NCBI RefSeq assembly: GCF_028993555.1
Contig: NZ_CP118610.1
Coordinates: forward strand, 3,151,001 to 3,215,000
DNA: 64,000 nt
Reading direction: 5' to 3'
DNA from: Ensifer adhaerens
GTDB taxonomy: Bacteria; Pseudomonadota; Alphaproteobacteria; Rhizobiales; Rhizobiaceae
The translations under genes were made by a program, and so were the position numbers. The notes beneath the pieces are model-generated. The model saw nothing but the letters and a program-made list of their open reading frames with translations, was not told the DNA's origin and made no database searches. Of the stretch, positions 1 to 8,500 are shown in pieces (the first letter of the stretch is position 1; every line of letters starts with the position of its first letter).

Positions 1-201
1 TCTGCGATCAACGCGAGCCACGATCTTCCGTGGAAGCTCACCTTCTCCTATGGCCGTGCGCTGCAGCAGGAAGCGCTCGACGCCTGGCACGGCAAGGCCG
101 ACAACATTGGTGCCGGCCAGCGCGCCTTCTCGCACCGCGCCCACATGTGCAGCCTCGCAGCCAAGGGCACCTGGAAAAAGGACCTCGAGAAGGCCGCGTA
201 A
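1..201 (+). CDS. Class I fructose-bisphosphate aldolase, C-terminal fragment (5' end outside window)
   Basis: The first 66 codons in frame 1 give the end of a class I (Schiff-base) fructose-1,6-bisphosphate aldolase, the glycolytic/gluconeogenic enzyme that splits FBP into DHAP and glyceraldehyde-3-phosphate. The stretch [17 protein letters not shown] followed by a Gly/Asn-rich turn and a short basic tail is typical of the C terminus of this family. The lysine that forms the Schiff base lies upstream of the window, so activity cannot be judged here. The stop is followed 18 bases later by a good intrinsic terminator, so this is the end of its transcript. Family call is from recognition of the tail only. 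Confidence 0.8.
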   Translation, partial: SAINASHDLPWKLTFSYGRALQQEALDAWHGKADNIGAGQRAFSHRAHMCSLAAKGTWKKDLEKAA

Positions 202-219
202 GGCAGGGTCGAGAACCAA

Positions 220-246
220 GGGGCCGCAGCAAGTCGGCCCCTTTTT
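220..246 (+). terminator. Rho-independent terminator of the aldolase gene
   Basis: A 7-bp perfect GC stem (GGGGCCG / CGGCCCC, 220-226 with 235-241) with an 8-base loop is followed directly by five T residues. It sits 18 bases after the aldolase stop. Confidence 0.85.
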
Positions 247-431
247 CTCCGGCTTCATCCGCAGCAGGAAAGCGCCGTCAATATTACGGCGCGCCTGAAA
301 GGCAGGGCAACCCAGGACCAGGCTGTCCCTGCCGGGCGGAACTTGTCACCGGAACAAGTTGGCGCCTTTGACGGGTGCGATCGCCGGCTTAAGTCTTGGC
401 TTTGCAGCCAACTCCAGTGAAAGCCGGTGCC

Positions 432-1367
432 ATGACCTCAGCCGCCTCGCCGCAATCCATCGCCTACGTCACTGTCGACGTCTTTACCACTGAGCGTTTC
501 GCCGGCAACCAGCTCGCCGTCATACCGGATGCCCGGGGCCTGACCGACCAGCAGATGCAGGCAATCGCGACCGAGTTCGGCTATTCCGAAGTCACCTTCG
601 TGCTGCCGCCACGCGACCCCGCCAACACGGCGGAGGTCCGGATCTTCACGCCGACGATGGAAATTCCCTTTGCCGGTCACCCGAATGTCGGCACCGCCTT
701 CGTGCTCGGCCGGCAGAAGGAAATCTTCGGCCGTGTACCCGGAGACATCCTGCGCTTCGAGGAAAAGGCTGGGCTGGTCGAGGCGACGTTGTCGCGGGAG
801 AAGGGCGAGGTCATCGGTGCCCGCATCGTCGTGCCGCGCGGTCTGACGGCCGGCCCGGACATCGACGTCGGGACGATCGCAGCCTGCGCATCGCTTACGT
901 CGGAAGCCATCAGTACGCGCATCCACACGCCAATCCGCCTTTCCGTCGGCCTGCCTTTCGCGGTCGCCGAGGTCAGTGATATCGCGACACTTTCGACGGC
1001 GCGGCCGAACGTGACCGCGTTCCAGACGGCCAATGCCCGCTACAAGCCGGAGGAAGACAGTTTCAGCCTGTTCCTCTACGTTCGCTCGGCAGAGGCGCCG
1101 TGGCAGATCCGGGCGCGCATGTTCGCGCCGCTCGACAATGTCAACGAGGATCCCGCGACCGGCAGCGCCTCCGCAGCGCTCTCCGCTTACCTCGTGTCGC
1201 TGGTGCCGGATCAGGAGATCGATGTCGAGATCACGATCGAACAGGGTGTGGAGATGGGCCGGCGCAGCCTTATCGGGGCGCATGTCCGCAAGCAGGGCGG
1301 CACCGTTCGCCAAGTCAGCCTTTCCGGCAATTGCGTCAGTGCCATGCGCGGGCTGATCGAGCTGTAG
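432..1367 (+). CDS. PhzF family isomerase/epimerase
   Basis: A 311-residue protein of the PhzF/diaminopimelate-epimerase fold, two similar lobes with the active site between them. The family landmarks are present: the N-terminal FAGNQLAV segment (about residues 23-30), the catalytic-type Glu53 in the SEVTF motif, the PFAGHPNVGTAF motif near residue 80, and the C-terminal EDPATGSAS motif that closes the second active-site half. PhzF itself isomerises dihydro-hydroxyanthranilate in phenazine synthesis, but most bacterial homologues outside phenazine clusters have unknown substrates, and no phenazine genes are nearby. I start at the ATG at 432; an in-frame TTG at 396 would add 12 residues without family similarity. 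It is a single-gene unit facing the convergent tetR gene. Confidence 0.85.
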   Translation: MTSAASPQSIAYVTVDVFTTERFAGNQLAVIPDARGLTDQQMQAIATEFGYSEVTFVLPPRDPANTAEVRIFTPTMEIPFAGHPNVGTAFVLGRQKEIFGRVPGDILRFEEKAGLVEATLSREKGEVIGARIVVPRGLTAGPDIDVGTIAACASLTSEAISTRIHTPIRLSVGLPFAVAEVSDIATLSTARPNVTAFQTANARYKPEEDSFSLFLYVRSAEAPWQIRARMFAPLDNVNEDPATGSASAALSAYLVSLVPDQEIDVEITIEQGVEMGRRSLIGAHVRKQGGTVRQVSLSGNCVSAMRGLIEL

Positions 1368-1386
1368 TGCTTTCCCTCTTAGGTCT

Positions 1387-1941
1387 TTAGGCGGCGTCGC
1401 CGGGCTCCGGCAACAGCGTCAGAATATCGGCAAACATATCCCGCCATTCGGCGTCGTCCATCTCGACGAAGCCGAAACCGCGCAGCAGAAAGACGCCTTC
1501 GGCGGCAAGGAAGGCCAGCCGTGCCCGGCGCCCCGCCTCGGTCGAAAGGTCGATGCCATCGAGACGGGCGCGGTACCAGGCGCGGTTCTTCTGCATATGC
1601 TCTTCCCGCTGCAGCAGTGCTGCCATCATGCCGGATGTGCGGGCATTGTCGGCCGTGTTCATCTGCGCGGTCACCGACGCATGGGCGCGCATCGCCTTGA
1701 CCGGATCAGGATCGTCGCCGCCTTCCGCCGCAACCGCGGTATCGAACTCGTCGAACCAACGCTGCATCATCGCGTCGATCAGGCCGTCCTTGTTGCCGAA
1801 GCAATACTGCACGCCGCCTTTGGTGATACCGGAGGCCTTGGCGACGGCATCGATCGTCAGGCCGGCAGCGCCGACGGAGTTCACGATCGCCTCCGCCGCA
1901 TCCAAAACCTTGTCACGATCGATTGTTCGACGTCGTCCCAT
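1387..1941 (-). CDS. TetR family transcriptional regulator, probable repressor of the adjacent MFS pump
   Basis: A 184-residue TetR-type repressor. Residues about 10-55 form the DNA-binding domain, with the typical sequence GLTIDAVAKASGITKGGVQYCFGNK (split here as helix-turn-helix plus the YxF-NKDGL junction). The C-terminal two thirds is the variable ligand-binding and dimerisation domain, including a conserved MQKNRAWYRARL segment. The gene is divergent from an MFS efflux gene that starts 103 bases away, the usual arrangement in which the repressor controls both itself and the pump. A perfect 12-bp palindrome lies 23 bases upstream of its start codon. Inducer unknown; nothing in the sequence identifies it. 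Confidence 0.88.
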   Translation of the reverse strand: MGRRRTIDRDKVLDAAEAIVNSVGAAGLTIDAVAKASGITKGGVQYCFGNKDGLIDAMMQRWFDEFDTAVAAEGGDDPDPVKAMRAHASVTAQMNTADNARTSGMMAALLQREEHMQKNRAWYRARLDGIDLSTEAGRRARLAFLAAEGVFLLRGFGFVEMDDAEWRDMFADILTLLPEPGDAA

Positions 1942-1963
1942 CTTGACTTCCTATTTCAAATCC

Positions 1964-1975
1964 ATACGTACGTAT
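1964..1975. promoter_or_regulatory. Palindromic operator for the TetR regulator
   Basis: ATACGTACGTAT is a perfect 12-bp palindrome in the 103-base tetR-MFS divergent region. It is AT-rich at its edges and sits close to the tetR start, where it could block transcription in both directions. Palindromes of this TACGTA type are common TetR-family operators. Assignment to this regulator is by position. Confidence 0.65.
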
Positions 1976-2044
1976 TTAAATAATGAACCTGACCTTAACA
2001 AGACCTAGCCGCCAATTCGCTGTGGGTGGCCATTGAGGTGTACC

Positions 2045-3559
2045 ATGCATTCGCAAAATCGCTGGCTCATACTGGCCATCGTATCGAGCGCACTTCTTTT
2101 GATCGTCGTCGATATGACGGTGCTCTATACTGCTCTTCCCCGCCTGACCCATGACCTCGGCGCGAGCGCATCCGAAAAGCTCTGGATCGTCAACGCCTAC
2201 GCCCTCGTCGTTGCCGGCCTTCTGCCCGGCCTCGGCACGCTCGGCGATCGGCTCGGGCACAAGAAGCCCTTCATCGTCGGTCTCGCGGTCTTCGGCGTCG
2301 CGTCACTGATTGCGGCCTACGCCCCTACCCCAGAGGTCCTGATCGGCGGGCGCGTGTTGCTCGCGGTCGGCGCCGCGCTGATGATGCCGGCAACGCTGTC
2401 GATCATCCGCCTCACCTTCACCGACGAGCGCGAGCGGGCGCTGGCGATCGGCGTCTGGGCTGCGATCGCCTCCGGCGGAGCGGCCATCGGGCCGGTTCTC
2501 GGCGGCTTTCTGCTCGAATATTTCTGGTGGGGCTCGGTCTTCCTGATCAACGTGCCAATCGTTGCCATTGCCCTCATGCTCGGCATTGTCGTGCTGCCGA
2601 ACAACCCCGGCAATCCCAAGCATCCGTGGGATGCGCTCGCTTCGTTCCAGATCATGGTGGGCCTCGTTGGCCTTGCCTATGCCGTGAAGGAGACGAGCAA
2701 GCGTGAACCGTCGCTTGAAGCCGGGCTCGCCGCTGCCGTCATCGGCGCCATCGCGCTCTTCCTTTTTGTGCGCCGCCAGCGCCGGAGCACCCATCCGCTG
2801 ATCGATTTCAGCCTCTTCCGCAATGCGGCGTTTTCCTCGGGCGTCGCTGCAGCGTTGGTGGCGTCCGCCTCGATCGTCGGCATCGAGCTGGTCCTGAGCC
2901 AGCAGCTGCAACTCGTCGATAGCCTTTCGCCGCTTCAGGCCGGCCTTTTCATTCTGCCGATCCCGCTCGCGGCCTTCGTCGCCGGCCCGCTGACCGGCAC
3001 CCTGCTGCCACGCCTGGGGGCGGAGGTGGTGCTGCGCTCGGGCCTCATCCTCGCAGCGCTCGGCCTCGGCGGATATCTGCTGGTCCATGAGGCCGGCGCG
3101 CTGACCCAGATCGTCACGCTCGTCGTCCTCGGCCTGGGCATCGGTGCCTCGATGACCGCCGCCTCCAGCGCCATCATGTTCAACGCCCCGCCGGAGCGGG
3201 CCGGCATGGCGGCATCGATCGAGGAGGTCTCCTTCGAGCTCGGCGGCGCGATCGGTATTGCCATCCTCGGCACCGTGATGTCCGTCGTCTACACCGCTTT
3301 CCTCGTGCTGCCGGAGGGTGCAGCCATTTCGCCAATGGCGCGCGACAGCCTCGATGAGGCTCTGCTTCTCGCCGAGAAACTGCCGCCGGAACTGGCGAGC
3401 GAACTCGTCACCCGTGCCCGGCTCGCCTTCGAACAGGCATTCACCGCGGTGGTGATCGCTGCAACAGCCATGCTGTTTGTCACCGGCTCGGCCATCTGGT
3501 GGCTGACGGGGGGCCGCAGCACTGCGCCGGCGGAATCCCGTCGGGCGAGCCACCACTGA
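2045..3559 (+). CDS. 14-TM MFS drug efflux transporter, DHA2 family (QacA/EmrB type)
   Basis: A 504-residue inner-membrane proton antiporter of the DHA2 group. TM1 carries the acidic DMTVLYTALP motif (Asp23), typical of QacA-like multidrug pumps. Motif A (GTLGDRLGHKK, about 64-74) lies between TM2 and TM3, and a GGAAIGPVLGG antiporter motif C follows in TM5. Length and hydrophobic pattern fit 14 helices. The ATG at 2045 is preceded by GAGGTG; an upstream in-frame TTG at 2033 is not preferred. Divergently transcribed from the tetR gene, so export of the compound sensed by that regulator is the likely job. The tail is convergent with the cyclase gene, with a GC-rich inverted repeat (3564-3592) in the gap. 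Confidence 0.88.
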   Translation: MHSQNRWLILAIVSSALLLIVVDMTVLYTALPRLTHDLGASASEKLWIVNAYALVVAGLLPGLGTLGDRLGHKKPFIVGLAVFGVASLIAAYAPTPEVLIGGRVLLAVGAALMMPATLSIIRLTFTDERERALAIGVWAAIASGGAAIGPVLGGFLLEYFWWGSVFLINVPIVAIALMLGIVVLPNNPGNPKHPWDALASFQIMVGLVGLAYAVKETSKREPSLEAGLAAAVIGAIALFLFVRRQRRSTHPLIDFSLFRNAAFSSGVAAALVASASIVGIELVLSQQLQLVDSLSPLQAGLFILPIPLAAFVAGPLTGTLLPRLGAEVVLRSGLILAALGLGGYLLVHEAGALTQIVTLVVLGLGIGASMTAASSAIMFNAPPERAGMAASIEEVSFELGGAIGIAILGTVMSVVYTAFLVLPEGAAISPMARDSLDEALLLAEKLPPELASELVTRARLAFEQAFTAVVIAATAMLFVTGSAIWWLTGGRSTAPAESRRASHH

Positions 3560-3590
3560 AAGCGACCGCCGGCCGGCCCCCGCCCGGCGG

Positions 3591-5528
3591 TCAGCGCAAC
3601 CGCGCCTCGCATTTCGCGATCGCCTCGACCATTGCCTGGAAGCGCACGTGATGGCGAACCGCGTCGAGGTCGGAGTCCTGCTTGAACCAGAGCAGTTGGT
3701 AGCACGAACTCTGCGGCAGCAGGGTTTCAAGCAGATCAAGCGCCACATCGATGTCGCCGAGAATGGAATAGACGCAGGCCGTATTGTAGCGGGCGACCAC
3801 GTCGTCCGGATCAATTGCCAGAGCGCGTGCCGCCCATTCCCGCGCACGATCCGCCTCGCCCATGTGAGCCAGCGCCAGCGCGCCGCGATGTGCCGGCCCT
3901 GAGTTCTCCGGATTGAGCTCCAGCGCCCGCTCCGCGCGAGATATCCCGACCCTTGCCCATTGCACCCGTTCGGCGTCACGGCCAAGCGACTTATAGGCGC
4001 TCATCAGGTGGATCGGCGACAGGTAGTCGTCCGGGCGGATGTCTGCCGCACGCTTGAAAAACTGGATCGCCGTTTCGAAGGCACCCTGCATGAACAGGAA
4101 ACGCGCATAGTGGAAGTTCGCCTCATAGAGACTGGCATCCAGCGTCAGCGCCCGCTCGAATTCGGCGACCGCCTCATCGTCCTGGCCGTCCTGGTGCAGC
4201 ACCAGGCCGCGTGAGGCATGAGCCTCCGCCAGATCCGGATCGAGCGCCAGCGCCTTGTCGGTCATGGACAGGATGCTTTGCAGCGGGAACTCGTCCTCGT
4301 GCCAGTCGCGCAATGCCGACTCGCAATCGGCAATGCCGGCATAGGCGCGGGCAAAATCGGGGTCGAGTTCCACCGCCTTCAAGAACATGCGCCGGGCAAG
4401 CAGCAGATAGGAACGGGTCCAGGCATGCGAGAACTGCCGGCCGCGCAGGTAGTAGGTATAGGCTTCGACGCTCGTGGTCGGGTCGTTCTCGATTGCTCGC
4501 CTCTCGGCCGGCAAAAGCTTGACCTTGAGCTGATCGACGATCGCGTGGGTGATCTCATCCTGAATGGCGAAGATATCGGTCAGGTCGCGGTCATAGCGGT
4601 CGGCCCAGAGGTGTGTGCCGGTCAAGGCATCGATGAGCTGGCCGGTGATGCGCACCCGCGAACCCGCCTTGCGCACGCTGCCCTCGAGGATGTAGCGGAC
4701 GCCCAGTTCCTGGGCCACCTGCTTCACCTTCACCGACCGCCCCTTGTAGGTAAACACGGTGTTGCGGGCCACGACATGCAACTTCGAGATCTTCGACAGA
4801 TCCGTGATGATGTCTTCGGTGATGCCGTCGGAGAAATATTCCTGCTCCGGATCATGGCTCATGTTGGTAAACGGAAGCACGCCGACGGAGAGCCCGTAGC
4901 CGTCATCGAGCACGACAGGACCGACCCCGCTTGGCGCTGCCGCAACCTTCGTCGGCGCACCGAGCGCCACCGAATAGACATGCACGCCGGCGGCGATGTT
5001 CTTCAGCGTGTGCTCACCCTTGTCGATGAAACCGATATCGAGGCGCGTGCCGACGTGATCGCGCACCGTGGCGGAAACGGCAACACCGGATGGCTCCGCC
5101 AGCCCTTCGAGACGGGCGGCGACATTGACGCCGTCGCCGAAGATATCTCCATCCTCGACGATGATATCGCCCAGATGCACACCGATGCGCAGTTCGATGC
5201 GCTTTAGCTGCGGCACGCTTTCATTGCGGATCAGCATGCCACGCTGAATATCGACGGCGCAGGCGACCGCATTCACGACGCTCGCAAACTCGACGAGAAT
5301 GCCGTCGCCGGTCAGTTTGACGATGCGCCCCTTGTGGCGGTGGATCTTGGGATCGACGAGTTCGTTCTTGTGCCGTTTCATAGCGGCCAGCGTGCCGGTC
5401 TCGTCAGCGCCGATCAGGCGGCTGTATCCCACGACATCGGCAGCGAGAATGGCAGCGAGACGGCGTTCCAAGAAACCCTCGAATTCACTTCCCGAATGAA
5501 AGAGGTAATCTAGCGCGTTATTCCCCAT
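3591..5528 (-). CDS. Class III adenylate/guanylate cyclase with TolB-N/FlgO-like domain and TPR repeats
   Basis: A 645-residue, apparently cytoplasmic protein with three parts. Residues about 20-190 form a class III nucleotide cyclase domain: metal aspartates Asp31 (ILAADVVGYSRL) and Asp75 (KLTGDGILVEF), with the GDGVNVAARLE segment supplying the transition-state Asn/Arg. Residues about 215-335 form the module often found between rhizobial cyclases and TPRs, beginning SVGVLPFTNMSHDPEQEYF, similar to the TolB N-terminal/FlgO fold. The rest is TPR repeats (about 350-630). Predicted to make cAMP, but substrate specificity is not proven. Start chosen at the ATG at 5528 with AGGAC upstream, not the ATG 14 codons earlier. 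It shares its middle module with the regulator at 10088-11599. Confidence 0.85.
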   Translation of the reverse strand: MGNNALDYLFHSGSEFEGFLERRLAAILAADVVGYSRLIGADETGTLAAMKRHKNELVDPKIHRHKGRIVKLTGDGILVEFASVVNAVACAVDIQRGMLIRNESVPQLKRIELRIGVHLGDIIVEDGDIFGDGVNVAARLEGLAEPSGVAVSATVRDHVGTRLDIGFIDKGEHTLKNIAAGVHVYSVALGAPTKVAAAPSGVGPVVLDDGYGLSVGVLPFTNMSHDPEQEYFSDGITEDIITDLSKISKLHVVARNTVFTYKGRSVKVKQVAQELGVRYILEGSVRKAGSRVRITGQLIDALTGTHLWADRYDRDLTDIFAIQDEITHAIVDQLKVKLLPAERRAIENDPTTSVEAYTYYLRGRQFSHAWTRSYLLLARRMFLKAVELDPDFARAYAGIADCESALRDWHEDEFPLQSILSMTDKALALDPDLAEAHASRGLVLHQDGQDDEAVAEFERALTLDASLYEANFHYARFLFMQGAFETAIQFFKRAADIRPDDYLSPIHLMSAYKSLGRDAERVQWARVGISRAERALELNPENSGPAHRGALALAHMGEADRAREWAARALAIDPDDVVARYNTACVYSILGDIDVALDLLETLLPQSSCYQLLWFKQDSDLDAVRHHVRFQAMVEAIAKCEARLR

Positions 5529-5639
5529 CTGTCCTGCGCCCTTTTGTAGTTGTAGCGAATATACGTACAACCCAATAGCATCGGGCGATCGGCCCTGGAG
5601 TTTCCAAGGAAACGGGTACTTACGGGCAAATTGGTCCAG

Positions 5640-5795
5640 CTAGGGCCGGATCAGCACGGTCACCATCATCATGACGATGGCAAAGACCGCGATCTTCCAG
5701 AAGTCCCGGCGGCGGCGCAAACCCGGAATGCCGAGCGGCCACAGAAGCTGGATGACCATTGCCAGGAGCAGGATAAGGGCGAGCGCCTTCTGCAT
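5640..5795 (-). CDS. Small two-helix membrane protein (51 aa)
   Basis: A 51-residue ORF starting MQKALALILLLAMVI, with two hydrophobic segments (about 3-23 and 33-49) separated by a basic loop, LRRRRDFW. This topology fits a small inner-membrane protein with a positively charged cytoplasmic turn. A GAGGG ribosome binding site lies a few bases upstream of the ATG at 5795. It lies alone between the cyclase gene and an MFS gene transcribed away from it. I recognise the general type (short rhizobial hypothetical) but no function. Confidence 0.65.
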   Translation of the reverse strand: MQKALALILLLAMVIQLLWPLGIPGLRRRRDFWKIAVFAIVMMMVTVLIRP

Positions 5796-6076
5796 GTTGC
5801 CCTCGTGTTCCGGGAGGCTGCCTTGACCGGCAAAGCGTTCGCAACGCCGGCACTCTTCGTCGCACGGAGCACCGCCTCCCCCAAGGACTAGCGATACGCT
5901 GCGCTTGGCAAAAAGGGCTAGTGTTTCCGCAGGCGATTTGCAATGACCGGTTTCCTTCAATCGTCTTCGTTTGAAGGGCAAATCGTGCGGCAACACAAAG
6001 CGCTGTAAAGAGAAACCGGCTGGCAATTCACCAGGCACCGCCCTAACTTGCTGACGGCAGAACGAATTTCGGATGG

Positions 6077-7381
6077 ATGATGAGAAAGAACCTGCTCCCG
6101 GTTGCCGCCCTCCTGCTCGGCACCTTGTTTCTCTTTCTGGGCAATGGTCTCCAGGGGCTGCTTCTTCCCGTTCGCGGTACTGCTGAAGGATATCCGACCA
6201 CCATCCTCGGCCTGATCGGTACGTCCTGGGCAGCCGGCTTCGTTCTCGGCTGCTTCTTTGCCCCGAATGTCGTCAAGCGCATCGGCCATGTGCGCGCTTT
6301 CAGCGTCTTTGCTTCACTGATCGCCATCGTTGCGCTTACGACCGGCATCCTGATCGATTCCACCTGGTGGCTGATCCTGCGGGCGCTGACCGGTTTTGCC
6401 ACCGCCGGCACGTCGATGATCATCGAAAGCTGGCTGAACGAGCGCGCCACCAACGAGAGCCGCGGCGTGATCTTTTCGCTCTATATCGCCATAACCCTCT
6501 TCGGCGTCGTCGGCGGCCAGATGATGGTCCCCTTCGGCGATACCTCGACCAGCTTCTTCTTCATGATCTGCGGCATCCTTTATTGCCTCGCCATGCTGCC
6601 GACGCTTCTGTCCAAGGCCGCCTCGCCGCAGCCGTTGAAGCAGGTCCGCCTTGACCTGCGCGCGCTTTACCGGAACTCGCCGGTCTCCTTCCTCGGCATC
6701 CTGCTCGTCGGCATCGCCAATGGAGCCTTCGGCACGCTCGGCGCCGTCTTCGGGCGACAGGCCGGCCTTTCCGACAGCACGGTCGCGGCCATGATGAGCG
6801 TGGCGATCTTCGCGGGGGCGGTGATGCAGCTGCCCGCCGGCCGCCTCTCCGATCGCATCGACCGTCGCTATGTCCTGGCCGCCCTTGCCGGCGTCGGCGC
6901 CCTCGCCGGCCTGCTCATCTTCCTGATCGAGCCGAGCCAGGTGTGGATCGTGCTGACGCTGATCGCGATCTATGGTGCTGCCGCCAACGCGCTCTATCCG
7001 ATCGCCGTTTCCCACGCCAACGACTTCGCAACCGCCGAGGACTTCGTGAAGGTCTCCGGTGGCCTGCTGCTGCTCTATGGCATCGGCACGATCATCGGCC
7101 CGACGATCGGCGGCCCGGTCATGACGGCAGCCGGCCCATACGGTTTGTTCATGATTACCGCCTGTGCCCACATTTTGATCACAGCCTATGCCATCATCCG
7201 CAGCCGGATGCGCGCGCCCGTGCCGGTCTCCGACCGCGACGCCTTCTCGCCGGTCAATGCCGGCGCGCCGACGACACCGGAAAGCCTGCAGCTTTCGCCG
7301 CGCGCTGCCCCGCTTGAGGAAGCGCGTAGCGAACCGGACAACAACCAGAAATGGGAGGATCAGACAGATGAGCCTGTTTGA
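6077..7381 (+). CDS. MFS transporter, YcaD-like
   Basis: A 434-residue, 12-TM major facilitator protein. The N-terminal half has the LGNGLQGLLLPVRG segment and the ESWLNERATNESRG cytoplasmic motif characteristic of YcaD-type carriers. The second half repeats the fold with LPAGRLSDRIDRR, a motif-A-like loop, near residue 255. The last 45 residues are hydrophilic and rich in Pro/Ser/Glu. Substrate unknown. The small DUF1192 gene overlaps its 3' end by 14 bases, so the two are translationally linked. Another protein of the same subfamily is encoded at 8501-9715 on the opposite strand. Confidence 0.82.
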   Translation: MMRKNLLPVAALLLGTLFLFLGNGLQGLLLPVRGTAEGYPTTILGLIGTSWAAGFVLGCFFAPNVVKRIGHVRAFSVFASLIAIVALTTGILIDSTWWLILRALTGFATAGTSMIIESWLNERATNESRGVIFSLYIAITLFGVVGGQMMVPFGDTSTSFFFMICGILYCLAMLPTLLSKAASPQPLKQVRLDLRALYRNSPVSFLGILLVGIANGAFGTLGAVFGRQAGLSDSTVAAMMSVAIFAGAVMQLPAGRLSDRIDRRYVLAALAGVGALAGLLIFLIEPSQVWIVLTLIAIYGAAANALYPIAVSHANDFATAEDFVKVSGGLLLLYGIGTIIGPTIGGPVMTAAGPYGLFMITACAHILITAYAIIRSRMRAPVPVSDRDAFSPVNAGAPTTPESLQLSPRAAPLEEARSEPDNNQKWEDQTDEPV

Positions 7382-7556
7382 CGACGACCGACCACAAAAG
7401 AAGCTGGTGCACGAAATCGGCAGCGATCTTTCACTGCTTTCAGTCGATGAACTCACCCAGCGCATCGCGCTGTTGACGGAGGAAATCACCCGGCTCGAAG
7501 CCGAGAGGACACGCAAATCCGCAAGCCGCTCGGCCGCCGAAAGCCTGTTTCGCTGA
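7368..7556 (+). CDS. DUF1192 family small protein
   Basis: A 62-residue protein beginning MSLFDDDRPQKK, then the family core HEIGSDLSLLSVDELTQRI and a heptad-like acidic/basic helix (ALLTEEITRLEAERTRK) that could form a short coiled coil. DUF1192 proteins are found across Alphaproteobacteria, with no established function to my knowledge. GGGAGG lies 11 bases upstream of the ATG. The start lies inside the end of the preceding MFS gene in another frame (14-base overlap). The rcdA gene follows 355 bases downstream after a terminator. Confidence 0.85.
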   Translation: MSLFDDDRPQKKLVHEIGSDLSLLSVDELTQRIALLTEEITRLEAERTRKSASRSAAESLFR

Positions 7557-7911
7557 GCCCTTGCGCAAGCGGGCGCGGCGCAGCAAAACGAAGCGCTTTT
7601 AACGGCAAATTAAGCATTATCTGCGATTGTCAGGGCATCCGGAGCTTTCCGGTTTCAGACAATTTCTCCGACTGGCGAATGGGTCTGATTTTTCTCCCTG
7701 TTTTACCTTGAGAGCCGCTTTTCGCGGCTCTTTTTTTGTTTTGGCATAGCTTCCGCTAAAGAACTGTGGAGATTAACCCTTTCTTAAGAATACCCTTGCG
7801 CGAAATGCGCTATCGGATCATTCTTCGAGCATAGAGGCGGGCAAGGATTTATTTCCTATAACCGCCCACTACCTGACTGTCGTGATGCGTTTGAACCAGG
7901 GAAAACAGGTC
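7557..7911 (+). other. Intergenic region with hairpins, a terminator and the rcdA promoter region
   Basis: No ORF of note. It contains a short CCGGA-GCTT-TCCGG hairpin (about 7638-7652), a TCAGAC/GTCTGA pairing (about 7656-7690) and a strong terminator (7711-7737). The 155 bases between the DUF1192 stop and the terminator are long for a 3' UTR and could hold a small RNA. From about 7740 on the sequence turns AT-rich, as expected for the rcdA promoter, but I could not place clear -35/-10 boxes. Confidence 0.5.
7711..7737 (+). terminator. Rho-independent terminator upstream of rcdA
   Basis: An 8-bp perfect stem AGAGCCGC / GCGGCTCT (7711-7718 with 7724-7731), a 5-base loop and a run of seven T residues. 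Confidence 0.9.
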
Positions 7912-8430
7912 ATGTCCGAGAGAGGATTGAATACGGTCAGTTTCGCAGGACACGCAGCGTCCTCGGCACAATTCAAGACACTCTATTCGGAAGGCATGGG
8001 TCTGGTCGAGGAAACGGCCACCTATCTCGATGGCCCCGGCCGCGCCGCCTCGAAGGTTCTGCCGCGCATGGCATCGGTGCTCTATGCAGCTGAATCCATG
8101 CGCCTCACCACCCGCCTGATGCAGATGGCTTCCTGGCTGCTCCTGCAGCGCGCCGTCAACAACGGTGAGATGAGCCGCGACCAGGTGATGTCGGAAAAGA
8201 GCAAGGTTCGCCTCGACAGCTTCAACGTCGACAAGTCCGCGCCTGGCTGGGCCGAACTGCCGGAGTCCTTCCGCGATCTCATCGAGCGCTCGCTGCGCCT
8301 GCAGAACCGCGTCGCCCTGCTCGATCGCGAAATCTATCGCCCGCACGAAGCCGCTGCCATCGTTCCGGACAACCAGAATGGCGTCAAGGCGCAGATCAAG
8401 CTGTTGCAGACGGCCTTCGGCACCAACTGA
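7912..8430 (+). CDS. rcdA: RcdA/DUF1465 family protein, predicted CtrA-proteolysis adaptor
   Basis: A 172-residue soluble, largely helical protein of the DUF1465 family, which includes Caulobacter RcdA. There RcdA bridges the primed ClpXP protease (with CpdR and PopA) and the master cell-cycle regulator CtrA. Recognisable segments are the N-terminal FKTLYSEGMGLVEETA helix, SKVLPRMASVLYAAESMRLTTRLMQMASWLLLQRAV, and the QNRVALLDREIYR third helix. An acidic/polar C-terminal tail follows, as in RcdA. I start at the ATG at 7912 (MSERGLN), preceded by AGGGAAAACAGG; a GTG 10 codons upstream is possible. The function is by family transfer. A terminator follows within 31 bases. Confidence 0.8.
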   Translation: MSERGLNTVSFAGHAASSAQFKTLYSEGMGLVEETATYLDGPGRAASKVLPRMASVLYAAESMRLTTRLMQMASWLLLQRAVNNGEMSRDQVMSEKSKVRLDSFNVDKSAPGWAELPESFRDLIERSLRLQNRVALLDREIYRPHEAAAIVPDNQNGVKAQIKLLQTAFGTN

Positions 8431-8460
8431 TAGCCTTTCGCGTCTGCATGCGGAAACGGG

Positions 8461-8483
8461 ACCCGGCCATCGCCGGGTTTTTT
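8461..8483 (+). terminator. Terminator of rcdA
   Basis: A 7-bp stem ACCCGGC / GCCGGGT (8461-8467 with 8472-8478), a 4-base loop and a run of six T residues. It separates rcdA from the convergent MFS gene. Confidence 0.88.
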
Positions 8484-8500
8484 GTTTTGCGTCGCGGCTG

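Noticed and set aside
438..1313. Long minus-strand reading frame over the PhzF gene
   Set aside because: It is antisense to an intact, recognisable enzyme and its translation (Arg/His/Asp-rich) is typical of a shadow frame.
432..1367. Phenazine biosynthesis cluster
   Set aside because: Only an isolated PhzF-fold protein; no other phz gene is present.
3564..3592. GC-rich inverted repeat between the MFS and cyclase genes as a terminator
   Set aside because: 9-bp arms but no T-run on either strand and overlaps the cyclase stop; not listed as a terminator.
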